From NCBI RefSeq assembly GCF_932526225.1, contig NC_064045.1:10196022-10260021 (forward strand): a DNA stretch of 64,000 nt, given 5' to 3'. Source of the stretch: Nematostella vectensis (Eukaryota > Cnidaria > Anthozoa > Actiniaria > Edwardsiidae). Under the pieces are notes generated by a model. That model saw only the letters and a program-made list of their open reading frames with translations. It was not told where the DNA came from and searched no databases. A program made the translations under genes and the position numbers. Below are positions 23,908-50,000 of the stretch, in pieces; position 1 is the first letter of the stretch; each line of letters starts with the position of its first letter.

Positions 23908-24639
23908 CTTGGTGCTTCTAAGCAGGCTAAGGGTCTAGGAAATGCTAGAAATAGAGTTTCCTAGGAGGACTTCTATGTCAACTCGGCTCCATTCACAAAT
24001 TTCTTTCCCTTACGCGGGAAGCGAACACAGCGCGTGCGGACTTCTGGGATATCCGGCTGATCACTGAACATTTTTCATAGCCACGTGATATGATGTCCGC
24101 TCAGAATTTACGATAGACCCTTAAACTAGAAAGACTACAGACAAGCTGTAGAAAACTAGGTGGTCTGCATAAAACGCTCAGAATACTACTCCATGGGATC
24201 AGCAAACACAGCTCAAAGATCCACAAGATTTATTTCCATGGCGTTTACAAGGAAGGTAGGGACAGTGTCAGGCAAAATTCTGAAAATAAGCCACGAATTT
24301 CCCTCTAGCTCGTAGGGGACAATTCGCGTACAACGGGGTGGTAGCTCGGATTACGCAATGTAACTTGACCGGGTTATCTAATCAAACACGGAGAGCTCGT
24401 CGCAAAAATTAGAGGGAAAATCGTGGTTTATTATCAGAATTAAGCCTAACAATCACTGTTCCTGCCGCCCTTGACATTGCCGTAACCTTGGAAACATTGA
24501 GAAAACTAAGTGTGTAGGGGGAGGGGGGGCTCTAACAGCATGGAGGGCCCAAAACTGCTAGGAGTGGGGAGAAAATGACCCAGGAATCCAGATGCGAAAG
24601 GAAGGATTTGCTAGAAGAAAGGGTGTAATCAGAATATCG
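23908..24639. other. SUZ12 upstream region
   Basis: No other gene is seen. The 200 bp upstream of the SUZ12 start is GC-richer (ACGCGGGAAGCG, CAGCGCGTGCGG) and contains CCACGTG (an E-box) at about 24082. This is a plausible CpG-type promoter, though no TATA box is placed convincingly. Confidence 0.4.
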
Positions 24640-25235
24640 AGTTAGTGAACAACATTCCGCAATGTACGGTATTACCGATTCTAGGGATTACCTTTCAGTC
24701 TAACGGCAAATACAGTGAACATGTGCGTTCCAAGTTAACAAAGGCAAATAAGTGTCTTTACATTTTAAGATATTTAAGAAAGGAAGGAATTTGTCAAGAA
24801 GAACTCGATCACCTCTTTAAGTCTATTGTCCTTCCTAATTTCACTTATGGCTTGTCCGTTTTTGGTGCCTCAGACTCGGATCTCACAAACATACAGAACT
24901 TCCTAGAGAGATGCTTTAAAAGGAAATACATTTCAAACATTGTAAACATCCGTAAACTTCTAGAGGAGGCAGATAAGAAGATTTATCGTACTCGCTTAGA
25001 TCAACCTGAATATCCTCTGAGCAAAATCCTGCCTAAGAAAAAAGACCAAAAATACAACCTCAGAAAAAGAAATGTGATTTATCCTAGGGTTCACTCAGAG
25101 CGATTCAAAAATACTTTTGTCAATAGGCTTGTCTTTAAATATAGTGACATATAATTGATGTAGCGCATTTACTTATAATCGGTTTCTCCTACATTTTGTA
25201 AACTTAGACATGTTGATTTATCTAAGGCAATAAAG

Positions 25236-25266
<31 letters not shown>
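24640..25266 (+). pseudogene. 5'-truncated non-LTR retrotransposon (reverse transcriptase C-terminal part)
   Basis: The open frame (about 24645-25154, 169 residues) has the thumb/C-terminal signature of LINE ORF2 proteins: LGITFQSNGKYSEHV, then KANKCLYILRYLRKEG and IVLPNFTYGLSVFG. It is followed by a short 3' UTR and ends in AATAAAG plus an (ATT)n tail (25236-25266), as in CR1/L2-like elements with microsatellite tails. The catalytic palm motifs are absent, so this is a 5'-truncated insertion. The frame is undamaged, which suggests a fairly recent event. There is no evidence that it is a host gene. Confidence 0.85.
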
Positions 25267-27049
25267 GACTGGGGATACGCAGGGGTTACTCTATAAAATT
25301 CTAGATTCCGAATAAGGCCGCTTTTGAAGGGTCGAGCGGGGTAAATGGGGAAGGGATATGGAAAGTACTTTTATTTTCTTGGTCTGAGATTGACTTGTGA
25401 GCTTGCTAGAAGCTTCCCTTGGTAACAGAGGCTCAAGCTTTACTCGTTTTAATGACACGCCGGTCTTGGCTCCTCGTTTCGCGGTTCTTTGTTAGTGAGG
25501 CTTGGGGTTCGAGCCTCTGGTACTGCCAGGCTAGCTAGAAGCTCCCGGAGAAAACCCTCGGAAAACAAGTTAACTCACTCGCGTCGATTTACAACGCCCT
25601 GCCAATTGCACCACCCAAGCTCAAATTTATCGGAAGTGGAAATTTAGCACAAACAAGATTTTTTACCGTCACCAAGGGAAAAAATGGTTCGAATATATTT
25701 GGGAACTCGAGGTATCTGTGAAAATCAATGTAGTCCCTGTTATTTGCCGGGTTTCCTGTGATCACATGAACCGTGATGAGACTGGGACGGGCACACCCCA
25801 GAAAGGTTTTGTGTGACGTCACATCTCTTACCCACCAAAGAAAACCCTTAATGAAAGTCAGGGACTAGGCTGGAAACGACGGGTTAGCGGGAGGTCACTC
25901 AGTCAAGCTAATACCCCATGGTCAGTCATATTTCCCAACCCGGTAATGCAAGTTGGGCTGATGAACCCACCGTGCGCGAGTTTTGTCGGGGCACAAAACT
26001 TTGGGATTGGGGGGTGGGTAGCAAAACGATTCCCATGGTGCATCACGTGACCCGTGTATCTGATATCATCACATCACAATCACAGGAAACACGAAAAGTG
26101 AAGTGTGTACCAGATTTCCACCCTCACGGGTAGGGACATTAGAATTGTTTCAGTTCATGGGGAATTACATGATTTACTAATCTAGCGGGAAGTCCAAAAG
26201 AACAAGTGGTTTGCATCTTGGCACAAAACCACATATACTCTTGACGAAGTAGATAATTTTTATTTCTGCGTGGATTGCAAAATGACAATAGTAAGCGTTG
26301 TTCAATAAATAACAAAGTCGGAAAAAGGAGAAAGACGCACAATTCGACCAGTACACTATAAACGGAGAAAACACAATTTGAAATGGACAAAATTACAGTG
26401 GAACCTAGATCCCATGCTCTTTAGAACGACCTCCTCAATCATAGGATATAAACTGTTTTCCGTTCCCTGATGAAAAAAGTAGGGTGTAAAAAACTTTACC
26501 TTACAATGCACAATCCCCTCGCATCCATTTGACTGCCACTAAGGACAGTACACTAAATGTTAATACCCCGACTTAACGATGTAATTTTTTTTTTCCTGAG
26601 GAACATCGTAACATCCACGTTCCACTGTAGCTACGTTGTAGCTCCATAACGTAACCGTGCGAACTACTGATTTTTCTCGATCGCGGTCTTTTGTAAAGAG
26701 AGTATAGATCAGCAAGCCTCTAAAACGAGACATTTTAGATACCAATTTAGTATCCAATCCTTTTTCGATTAAACAGAAATCACGGAGGATGTGAATAAGC
26801 GACCACGAAAAATATAATGGTCAGCGGTAATAAAACTAATCCAATTCAGATATTTTTCCTACTATGACATAGCAACGACATATCTATACATCTCAACACC
26901 AAAAACAACAAACATATAATTCTTTCTATGTACAAATGCACATTTTAACCATATTGTGTTGATAACTACCTTTTGTCCAATCGTTTAATCTACACTCTGT
27001 TCTTTAGTATGAGCGTTTCGTTATCTATTTCTGCGAATAAGTAGACCAG
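25267..27049. other. Intergenic, no gene seen
   Basis: Between the LINE fragment and the USP22 3' end no coding exon was found on either strand. A GGGGTTCGAGCC motif near 25506 resembles a pol III B box but has no matching A box at tRNA spacing. Confidence 0.5.
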
Positions 27050-27545
27050 CTGCACTGTCCAGTGTGCGCTTGGAGTAAACTATTCCATATTAGGCAGTGG
27101 AAATTTGTGATTTGAAGGCGGAAAGTAATTGTCACACTTCCCCGAGTACTAGTAAAAGAGTATCCATAGCTGGGAACCTTCGGTTGGAAGAAGAGGAGAA
27201 AAAAACGGAAGATTAGTAGAGAAGTGATGTCAGTGAGCTTGGCTCTCAGTCTCACTATGAAAGGGCGCCAGTGGGCGGTGCAGGACAAAAAAGGTTTAAA
27301 GGCGGGCGTTGGTTGACGTTTTAACAGCTAGGCACCTTCCGATAAAGAAGACGAGATATGGAGATATAGCAGAAAAAGTAGAAGAGCAAAGAAGGAGGGA
27401 AGTGGTTGACGTATCCATAGCTAGGCGTCTCCTGGTAAAAGAAAAGAAGAAATAACAGTACGAGTAGTATAAAAGTGATGGCATTGAAGACATCAGTCGC
27501 ACAAGGAGAGGGCGATAGTGGACAGTGTAGGAAAGAAGAGGTTTG
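27050..27545 (-). repeat. Diverged tandem duplication in the USP22 3' UTR region
   Basis: Two segments of about 250 bp (roughly 27545-27300 and 27297-27050 on the minus strand) share order: GCCTTCAAACCTCTTC/GCCTTTAAACCTTTTT, a CACTGTCCACT/CACCGCCCACT block, CATCACTT, a pyrimidine stretch, and AGCTATGGATAC. They begin right after the USP22 stop codon, so they probably form a pyrimidine-rich repeated 3' UTR. The copies are clearly diverged. Confidence 0.55.
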
Positions 27546-27559
27546 AAGGCAAGTACAAG

Positions 27560-41746
<14,187 letters not shown>

Positions 41747-42499
41747 TTTGTGGTCGGATAGGGGAGTCCGTTGCGGTTTTCTAGGGGATTTAGGGGAGGT
41801 TTTGCGCTTTGAACAGCCGAATTCGTGACACTCGACCAAAACAACAGTCCTTCAAAAGGAACATGTGCGGGGTGCGCAAGACCTGGGATCAAGCTGCGCA
41901 GAATATCCGGCCTAGCGATTGGTGGAATTCAAGACAATAGAAAACCAAATTTAGAACTGACAGCTAGAACGCGCGATATTCAAAAAAGTAAAGTACATTT
42001 TTTTTTGCGTGAACCAAATATTTGTACACATTCATTTCTAATAAAGAAGCTACAGCACAGGGTTCTCATAGAAAAAACAAACAAAGAAGCTGTTGAATTG
42101 GAAAAGAGGAATTAAAAGATTCTGGGATTCTGGGCCTTATATCTCAGGCCAGTTTTGTTTCCAATTGGACACTGCAAAGTCAATGGTCAAACTCTTGAAA
42201 ATAATAAAATAAATGCAAACTAAAAGCATCCTAAAAACACTGTTGTGCGAGAGTTTAAAAATTTTATATCGCCACATTTTCTACTTTATGCACAAGGCAG
42301 TAACTCAGGGGGAAACGGAGGGTGGGGGCGTCATCATTTCTACCAGAAAGTCACAAGATTTCTTATTGCAAGTTGCCTATTCCAGGGTTGTCATTTCCCC
42401 CCACCATTAAAAAAAAAAATAGAAATAACCACAAGGGGGGTGGGTTGTCTCCACAATATTTTCTTTATCAATATATACAGCGTCGTAGCAGGGGGGTGG

Positions 42500-42605
42500 G
42501 GGGTGGGGCACTTACCCCCCCCCCTCCCAATATTTTAAAAAAAATAAGGAAATGACCAGTAAGGGCTTGGCTGTGCCCCCATTGTTCCCATTGTTGTTAT
42601 ATTGT
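42500..42605 (-). repeat. G-rich dispersed repeat, inverse copy
   Basis: The reverse complement reads GGGGGCACAGCCAAGCCC, TTACTGGTCATTTCCTTATT and AATATTGGGAGGGG, the same order as 9325-9425. It confirms an interspersed family with G-run ends. Confidence 0.6.
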
Positions 42606-43074
42606 ACCCCCCCCCCCCCCACAAAGAATTCGAGGCCTGCTACGGCTATAATATATCATGCCCCCCAAATATTCTGCGGCCCACTACAGCTCAGTAATCA
42701 GTTAGCACTTTAGTGACCTTCACGATAAAACAGTCAAGGACAAAATTTAAATAAAAATTATTCATGGACCACATGCATTTTGAAGGCCTGATACAGGGTG
42801 TATGAGTATGCATGCAGCACCTAGACAGCTGAAAAGTAGGTAATTTCATATTGAGGGATCCTGGTAATTACTATCTTTTTCTGTATGCTACCTATTACTG
42901 TACACTCCTGCTAAGCAAATCCTTGGTATACACCTGAATCCTGTTATTAGACCAACACAAAATGTGCAAGAATGTCTGCATTCGAAAGCAACCAATGGTG
43001 GTGTATCATGATTTTATTTGACATTACAATACCAAGGTTATTGTACACAGGTAGTGCCACTGATTTGTCAACCC

Positions 43075-43240
43075 ATCGTGGGCCGAAATCTTGTGAGATC
43101 AGGGGAAATACAGTGAATATGTGAAAAAACTCAAAAGAGCTAATGTGGGTGATTACGGAGAAAGTATGTCTCACAAAAATGAGGCTTGTGATGAAGTTCA
43201 AAATCTTGTGACACCTGCCTAATACGGTGGAGTTGACAGC
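43075..43240 (-). repeat. Dispersed repeat, copy 2
   Basis: This is the reverse-complement relative of 8370-8535, sharing AGCTGTCAACTC, CAGGTGTCACAAGATTTTG and CATCACAAGCC in order. Confidence 0.6.
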
Positions 43241-44084
43241 TTTGTAACATAATTAGATAATATTGTACGGTTAACAAGTCTTTGGTCTTGTAGGCATTAG
43301 TAGGCCCAAAGCAAGATGTAAACAGAGCTTCTTATCTGAGTAAAGGGCATTATTGATGTAGTTAATATACCATTATTCAATAATAAAAAAGTACAGAAAA
43401 GCCTGAGATGAAAAAAAAGGAGATGCTTTCAACCACAGGTCTGAAGCAAATTGATTTATCAAGAGACATGGTCCCTGGTTAATTAAAACTTTCCCAAATC
43501 TCAGATCTTACAATAGTAATAGAGTTGAATCCTGCTAACCATCCAGAGACAAAAGACACTTTGAGTTGGTTGGGGATTTTGATTATTTAAAATCAGTACC
43601 GAAAAAATTCAAAATCAGTATGAAACAGCAAGAAGAATGGATTACTCTAGCTTGAGTTATGGGGGTTACACTATATTTTGACTACAACTTTTCTCTTTAC
43701 TCATGTACAACATTAAGTATTTTTAAATAAAATGGTTTTTTCATATTTCTTTCTACGTCCTAACCTAGATATAGACAGCACTTTAGCATTATTGCAATTC
43801 GTCCATCAATATTTTCACCTGAATAAATTGACCATCTTGATGCCAAAGACATCACCTTGATGTCACTTTAGATTGGTTAATTACAGATTTAATTGACCAA
43901 TCAGATTTCAGCTTAACCTTTAACAGGAAGCTTGCCAATGTCTTGGTTTACCATACCAATGGTCCCGCAAAACAACTCAATATTAAGTGCAAATTTTTTT
44001 TGTTTTTTGTTTTGTTCCCATTTAAATATTCCACCAGTGCTTGTTGGGGGTGCATTCAAGGTGGTTTGTTGGGTAGCCTGTGTT

Positions 44085-47000
44085 CTAGAGTCCGAAGAAT
44101 TCATCTGTCTGCTCCATTTGCATCTGTCGTTGAGGGGGCCGACCTGACCCCCCGCGTTCCTTCACACTACCAGACCTCTGACCGCCTGAGGCTGCACGCT
44201 GGGCAAGGAAATCATCAAAATCTGGTGACCAAAAGAAGATTGTTTTGTCAATGCTTAATAAAGATCCTGTAAAAAAGATCCCTTATTTTGCAAAATTATG
44301 TAGATTAGATTTGAGAATTAAACAGCAGCATGGTTGACACATCCACATGAAAACAGAAAGATGTTCCAGCAGAAAGGATTACCCCTTTCCTACTAACAAA
44401 ATTATTTGATAGCCTTTCCCCCAAGGCAATCAACAACAATTGATAAGAGGCCAACCAATTTACTTCTTGACAGGTTTCCAATGAAATCCCCCCCTCTAAA
44501 ATTTAAACAAACAAACCTTAGATACATATGTAAGGCACAGCAACATTCTATATATCGAATAACACACCAAGTATTTTTTTAGGTCCTTTTAAGCTGCACT
44601 GTCAAAGAGACAAAAGAATCTATTTGAGTCAGTGCTATTTAACTGGCAATCCGCTCTAAAATATCACATCCTCAAGTAAATTCTTATACACAAACTGCTT
44701 TCACAATTTTAAAATATTTATGCGTTTTCCATTAAAAACCATTGGAGATTGTTACGTAATCGCCCAGAAGTAAACTGGTGAAAATGCCAGTTTAAATGTC
44801 AGTCAGAGAAAGGGGCCATCAACCACCTGGTTTTAACATGGTACCTTGACTGCTGAGTGTTCCCTGACTTGCGCTGACTTGCCCATCCTCCTTGTCCTCG
44901 TCGCCGAGCCACGCCTCTACACTCTCCATGGCACTTGGATGAAAGGAAGAGAAATCAACAACATTGATAACCACGTTGGGTCATCATGCCATAACACATG
45001 CTTGATATTTAGTTAATAAACCCAATTTGGCAGCTGGGATATCGGCAGATAATGTCCAAAGATGATAAATGGTACTAAAAATAAACAGGTGGCCGGGAAG
45101 TGAAGCTTTGAGGGAAACTTTAACTTTTTTTGGGATAAAAATTGGAAGACTCTCTTCCACTGCTTTCAGGGAAACTTTAAATTAAAAGATTAAAATTAGA
45201 TTCAGAGCAATAGTAAAGCATCTACATTGCAACTATTAGTGTTAAAAGCACTTAAATTTGTGATACAGGATGTTTAATTACATGTTAGAAGCAGCAGAAA
45301 CTAAGGATAAATAATTCAATGCAAATCAGGCTAACATTAGCTTGCAGTGTTTACAAGCAATCAGAGCGTCAAACCCTCCAGATTTCGATAGTATTATTCC
45401 AAAATTGGTTAAAACCCCTGTTCCTAATGAGAACACAATTGACAATAAAAATGTATCTTTTTTATGGAACCACATATTGACAACATGACTGAAAAACATG
45501 ACATGACGGTCAAATATTAAGCCCATTTCACATCTAATAAGGCGGAAAATTTCTCTAAGTACTTAGTAATAGCAAACAAAATATCAAGTGCGACTTTTTC
45601 AAAATTGATGCGACTTTTTGTAAAGTGTCATTGGAATTTGAGCTTTTTATCCCTGAGCCCACACATAGTGCAAGGATGATCAAGGAAAATAATATCTTTA
45701 AAAACCCAAAATCTTGGTATGTGCATTTTGGTCTCGCGTTATTTGAGTTTTGAAAATCAGTTCATAATTTAAGGAACAGATGGCCATTGAAAGAAACTGT
45801 GTCTTCTTTCTCTATCTAGAATTGCAAATATTCCAGGTTTTTCCATCATGTCCATATTGACTCCATTCTCTCAGAAATAAAAATGAGAAAAAAAACATTT
45901 TTTTTCACTGCTCATACTTTTTCAACAGTTGTTATCGCTGGACAACAACACAACATTTTGAATGAATGCTTTTATTTGAGCACAGGGGATCAGTTTATAA
46001 TAAAGTCAGGTTGGACACTCTGAAAAAAGGATTGTGCAAAATAATTAAAAAAAACTTATAGTTACAGTGGTTTGGGGGTAGTGGAGCCTTCTGATGCATC
46101 AGGATTCCTGTGTTGGGGTTAAATAATACTATGAGTGATGGGATTGCTGTGGTGGCATAAAACAACGCTTTTATGATGGGACTCCTGTGGTGTCAGTGAA
46201 GCAATATGAGTAATGGGATCTCTCTGTTAGGGCAAAACAATAATGACTGATGGGATTCCTGTGGGAGGGTTGAAACATACAATAATAAGTCTTCAGTGGA
46301 ATTTGGTTTCAAAACACTCAAGAGCCTTGGAAAGCCCTATTGTTTTCATTAAGTATTGAAAAAGAATTCCCAAAGTTTTACAAATCTTCACCAAATCATT
46401 GAAATGGATACCTTCCCACACTATATCAAATCTTATTTTATTCTTTTTTTACAAATTTTATTTTATTCATTTATTCTTCAATCTGCTGAGAAACCAGGGG
46501 ATTTTTACTGAAATCTGAAAAAAAAATGAAGTCAAGGCCAAAATCCAGAGGACTTCCAGGAAAATGGGAGATTTGACATTTCTAACATGTACGTACACAT
46601 ACTGTACCTTGGTTGTGATGTCTGTACAGTGTTCATGAAAGATAAAAAAAGAGAGAAATCAATCAATAAATACCTATTCCAATAACATCTGAACCAATCC
46701 AAAGGGTATACCAGAAACAGACAAGACTACCACACTGCAAACTCGTGGTGGGGGAGGGGGGAATCCCTCATAAAAAGTCACATATGCATGTCTTACTAAC
46801 AACATTTTCCAAGTGCTATGCCTTACATCCTTCTTACTGGTCTGCTATCTGAACTTCTGATTTAGGGATGCAATTCTCTGTGACTATCCATTTTTGCTTG
46901 GAGGTTAAATCGCTGATTTCCACACCCATCATGGCCTCCCTTATAATTTAAATTTATTTAATGAGCATTATGTGCTTTTAAAGAGAGTGTCCCCTGGTGC

Positions 47001-50000
47001 AAACTATTTGCAAAGTACAAATACCAAATCCTCTCTAAAATCTCTCTCAAAACCTCTCTAGACTATTTTCAACTATCTCTATTTCTTCGGTTATTGCCAA
47101 AGAAGTCAAAGTTTAGAATTGCGCTGCTACAGGGTATTTACCTTAACTTCTTCTAGCTTGGGTTTTGCTTGTTCCAGACTCAAGGAGTCTGTAATGGCAC
47201 GGTCATAGAGCTGGGCATTATCACTGTAGGATGCCCCACTAAACAGAAATACAGCCCATTAGTAAAATAACTAAACCAGTTGATGGTATTTGTGCTATAA
47301 ATTTAAATAAGTCTGTTCAATTAACATTCATTTAAGAGAGGGATGAGCTTCGATACAGAACACAATTTTAAATCAACGCACCCTTTTCTGCTCTCTTCAA
47401 ATGTGCTCTGTCTTGACTGAGCAAACATGTCAAAGTCATCGTCTTTCCCCACTGACTCTTCAAGGGTTTGTGCTTTGCTTTTAGTTTGTATTTTGACTCC
47501 ATTCAAAGCTAGAATAATATATATATTAAAAAAAAGCATTTCACATATGACTAAGGGTTCAATTAACTGTGCCTGAGGTTCAAATGGATACACTCTAGCA
47601 AACTAGAGTGTATCAGAGCTATTAATCTGTGAAAAAACATCTATTTTCTGCAGATTTTTAGCTCAATTCGACCTCAGCCTGTAAAAGCTGACACCACTAA
47701 GTGCTTACTGAAAGGGACTTTCAAAAAGAGGAGTCTACACACTCAATGAAAACTGATGATGAAAAACTGAACAGAAACTGATTTCATACTGATGATGTAT
47801 TTTGACCCTGATCTTGTCAAAATAATTATGTGGCCAATTTAACTTTATAATCTAATTTTAATAGCACATAAAGCCCTGTATAGTGGGAAACTCCAATATG
47901 ATAAAAAAAGGGTCAAAATAAGTTCAACTGTCTGTGAAATTCTTTGACCAGATCTAGGACAAAACTTTATCAGTATGGAATGTTTGGGTTGAGCATGCAG
48001 ATGCCTCTATACAGGAGTCTTATGGCAACCACTAAGTGGGGTCAGCTTCAAAGGCTGGGTTGACCTTAAATTTTTCATATTTTCGCAAATAAATCTTGTT
48101 TTTCAATTAAGGTTACCCCCGATGGTCCCTCTCTTGGCTTTGGACTATTCTATAAGAAAACTAGAATTCTCTCTTTCATATTCTAATTTCACTTACTCAG
48201 GGCATGGAGCTGTGCCGGCAGGCCGTCATTTCCAGCAACTGCCACAGCTGAAGGTTCTTCTTCAAAGTTTATCAACGAGTCATCAGCACTAAAGACAAAA
48301 TGAAGAAAAAAAGATTTGGCATCAGCACACAAAACCCAATATCATGGGGTCAAATTGAGCTTATAAATAAGTGTGTTGTTTCAATTGAGTAATTAACATT
48401 CTATAGTAGCAGGGCTTTATTTTTACTATTTATAATTACTCTTGTGCACAATAATAAGTACATACTCACACTTCAGTCGCAGGGGGAGGAGGAACCTGAA
48501 GAACCAGAAAACAATGATCATATTTTAGTATGCTTTCAAATGTGACCATTGTCATGTTCTAGGGTAAAAAATACACCATATTTGTGCAGGAATTAAGACT
48601 GAGGGCAGGATTTTTTTTTTCAGTCAGAAGTGTTTTGTACAATTTCTGTTCACTGGTCATTTGGTAGGCATGGTATATTTTTCGTTTCCTTTCTTCTTCC
48701 TACCTGTGGCCTAGGAGGCATCACAGGGTGGGCGGTGGCAGCCGGTGACGGCCTTGGAGGCTCAGCTGGGCGTGGTGGCTCAGTGGGCGTAGACGGCGTG
48801 GACTGTGCCTGGCGGAATCTCTCATATCGGTCATATCGTATAAACACATTATTCAAGTCATCATTAATTCTAAGCAGTTCCCCTATCACTTCTTCATTAG
48901 CAACTTGCTCCAGTAGTTCCATGATCCTTTGCTGCATGGCGCGACAGGTGCGGTTTAATTCCTGTAAGAAAAGAAAAAAAAATATGTCTTCTTAAACATA
49001 CTCTGATAGTAAATTGAATAAACAAAAGATTACTTTTGAAAAAAAGATAGACAAATAATCAGATTCAATAAAAAACCATTAGACAGATAGACAGACTAAT
49101 AAGCATGCTAACAGATTAACCTAACATGACTAAAAGATGGACAGAGGAACAGAGAGATAGATACACAGGCCCATACCCAGGGTTTTCCTTGGGGGGTGCG
49201 GAATCCGAAAAAGTGGGCCTAATTTTTCCGGGGAGTGGGGGTAGGGGGGGGGGGGGTGAATTTTTAAGGGATTTTTTTTATGCCTTTGCAGTATCTGCCA
49301 AGATGTTTACTGTCGGATTTGGCTACATACCAGAGTGATCTAGCTTATGCTTTATAGTTTTGTCTATAAATAGCACGTCTATTGAGAACCGAAAGTGGAC
49401 CTTCGGCCGTTGTGGGGGGTGTGTTCACACCCCCTGCACCCCCCTGGGTACGGGCCTGATACAGGCCTCTGTACCTGTAGTAAATCCAGGTCACCAGGTT
49501 CTTCCTGGCCAGGAGTCATCTCAGTCAGCATCTCAGACATCACTTGAACGTTACCCTGGACGATGTCAAGCTCCGACTTGAGTTTTGCCATCTGCTCAGG
49601 GGTAGGGTTGACAGGTCCCATCATACTGATTGGAGGCTGCTGCGCAGAGGCCACTGGGGCGGGAGCATGGACTGGTGACTGCTGAGGCGGAGACTGTAAA
49701 AAAAGCTTGTTTTAGTGGCCTGGGTTGTTGGTTGTTGTGGGGTTGCCAATCCAAAGAGGGGTTTGAGATTTATTTCAATATAGGTCTCCAATTCAGATGC
49801 CTTTATTTAAAGAATTTCGATGAAGCAATCATTTGTTATTGTTTACAATTGAAAATAAAGTGGTTCATTTGCAAGAAAACTTCAAAATTACTATCCACGA
49901 TAAAAGTCTGATACTTTATTGATGATATTTGATTGATAGTTTTAGTCACTTGCTTGAATTAACTTAAGTCACTTGGTATTGTGTGGGAGCATAAAATGGT

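Larger units (their letters stand above)
41747..44084. other. USP22 upstream / TOM1 downstream intergenic region
   Basis: No gene is seen. It contains G/C-run dispersed repeats (42460-42660, 9325-type family in reverse), a dispersed repeat at 43075-43240, and a small hairpin near 43871-43905 (GATTGGTTAAT...GACCAATC). The minus frame upstream of the USP22 ATG stays open to 41839 but without another ATG, so 41746 is the likely start. Confidence 0.5.

Noticed and set aside
25480..25530. tRNA or SINE from the GGGGTTCGAGCC motif
   Set aside because: No A box at proper spacing and no T-arm stem closing the motif.
27296..27502. Minus-strand frame with YLVFFIGRCL, resembling the USP22 C terminus
   Set aside because: The better last exon is 27602-27560 (YLLFYHRVVLDYD, stop, good acceptor). 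The other is in the diverged 3' UTR repeat.
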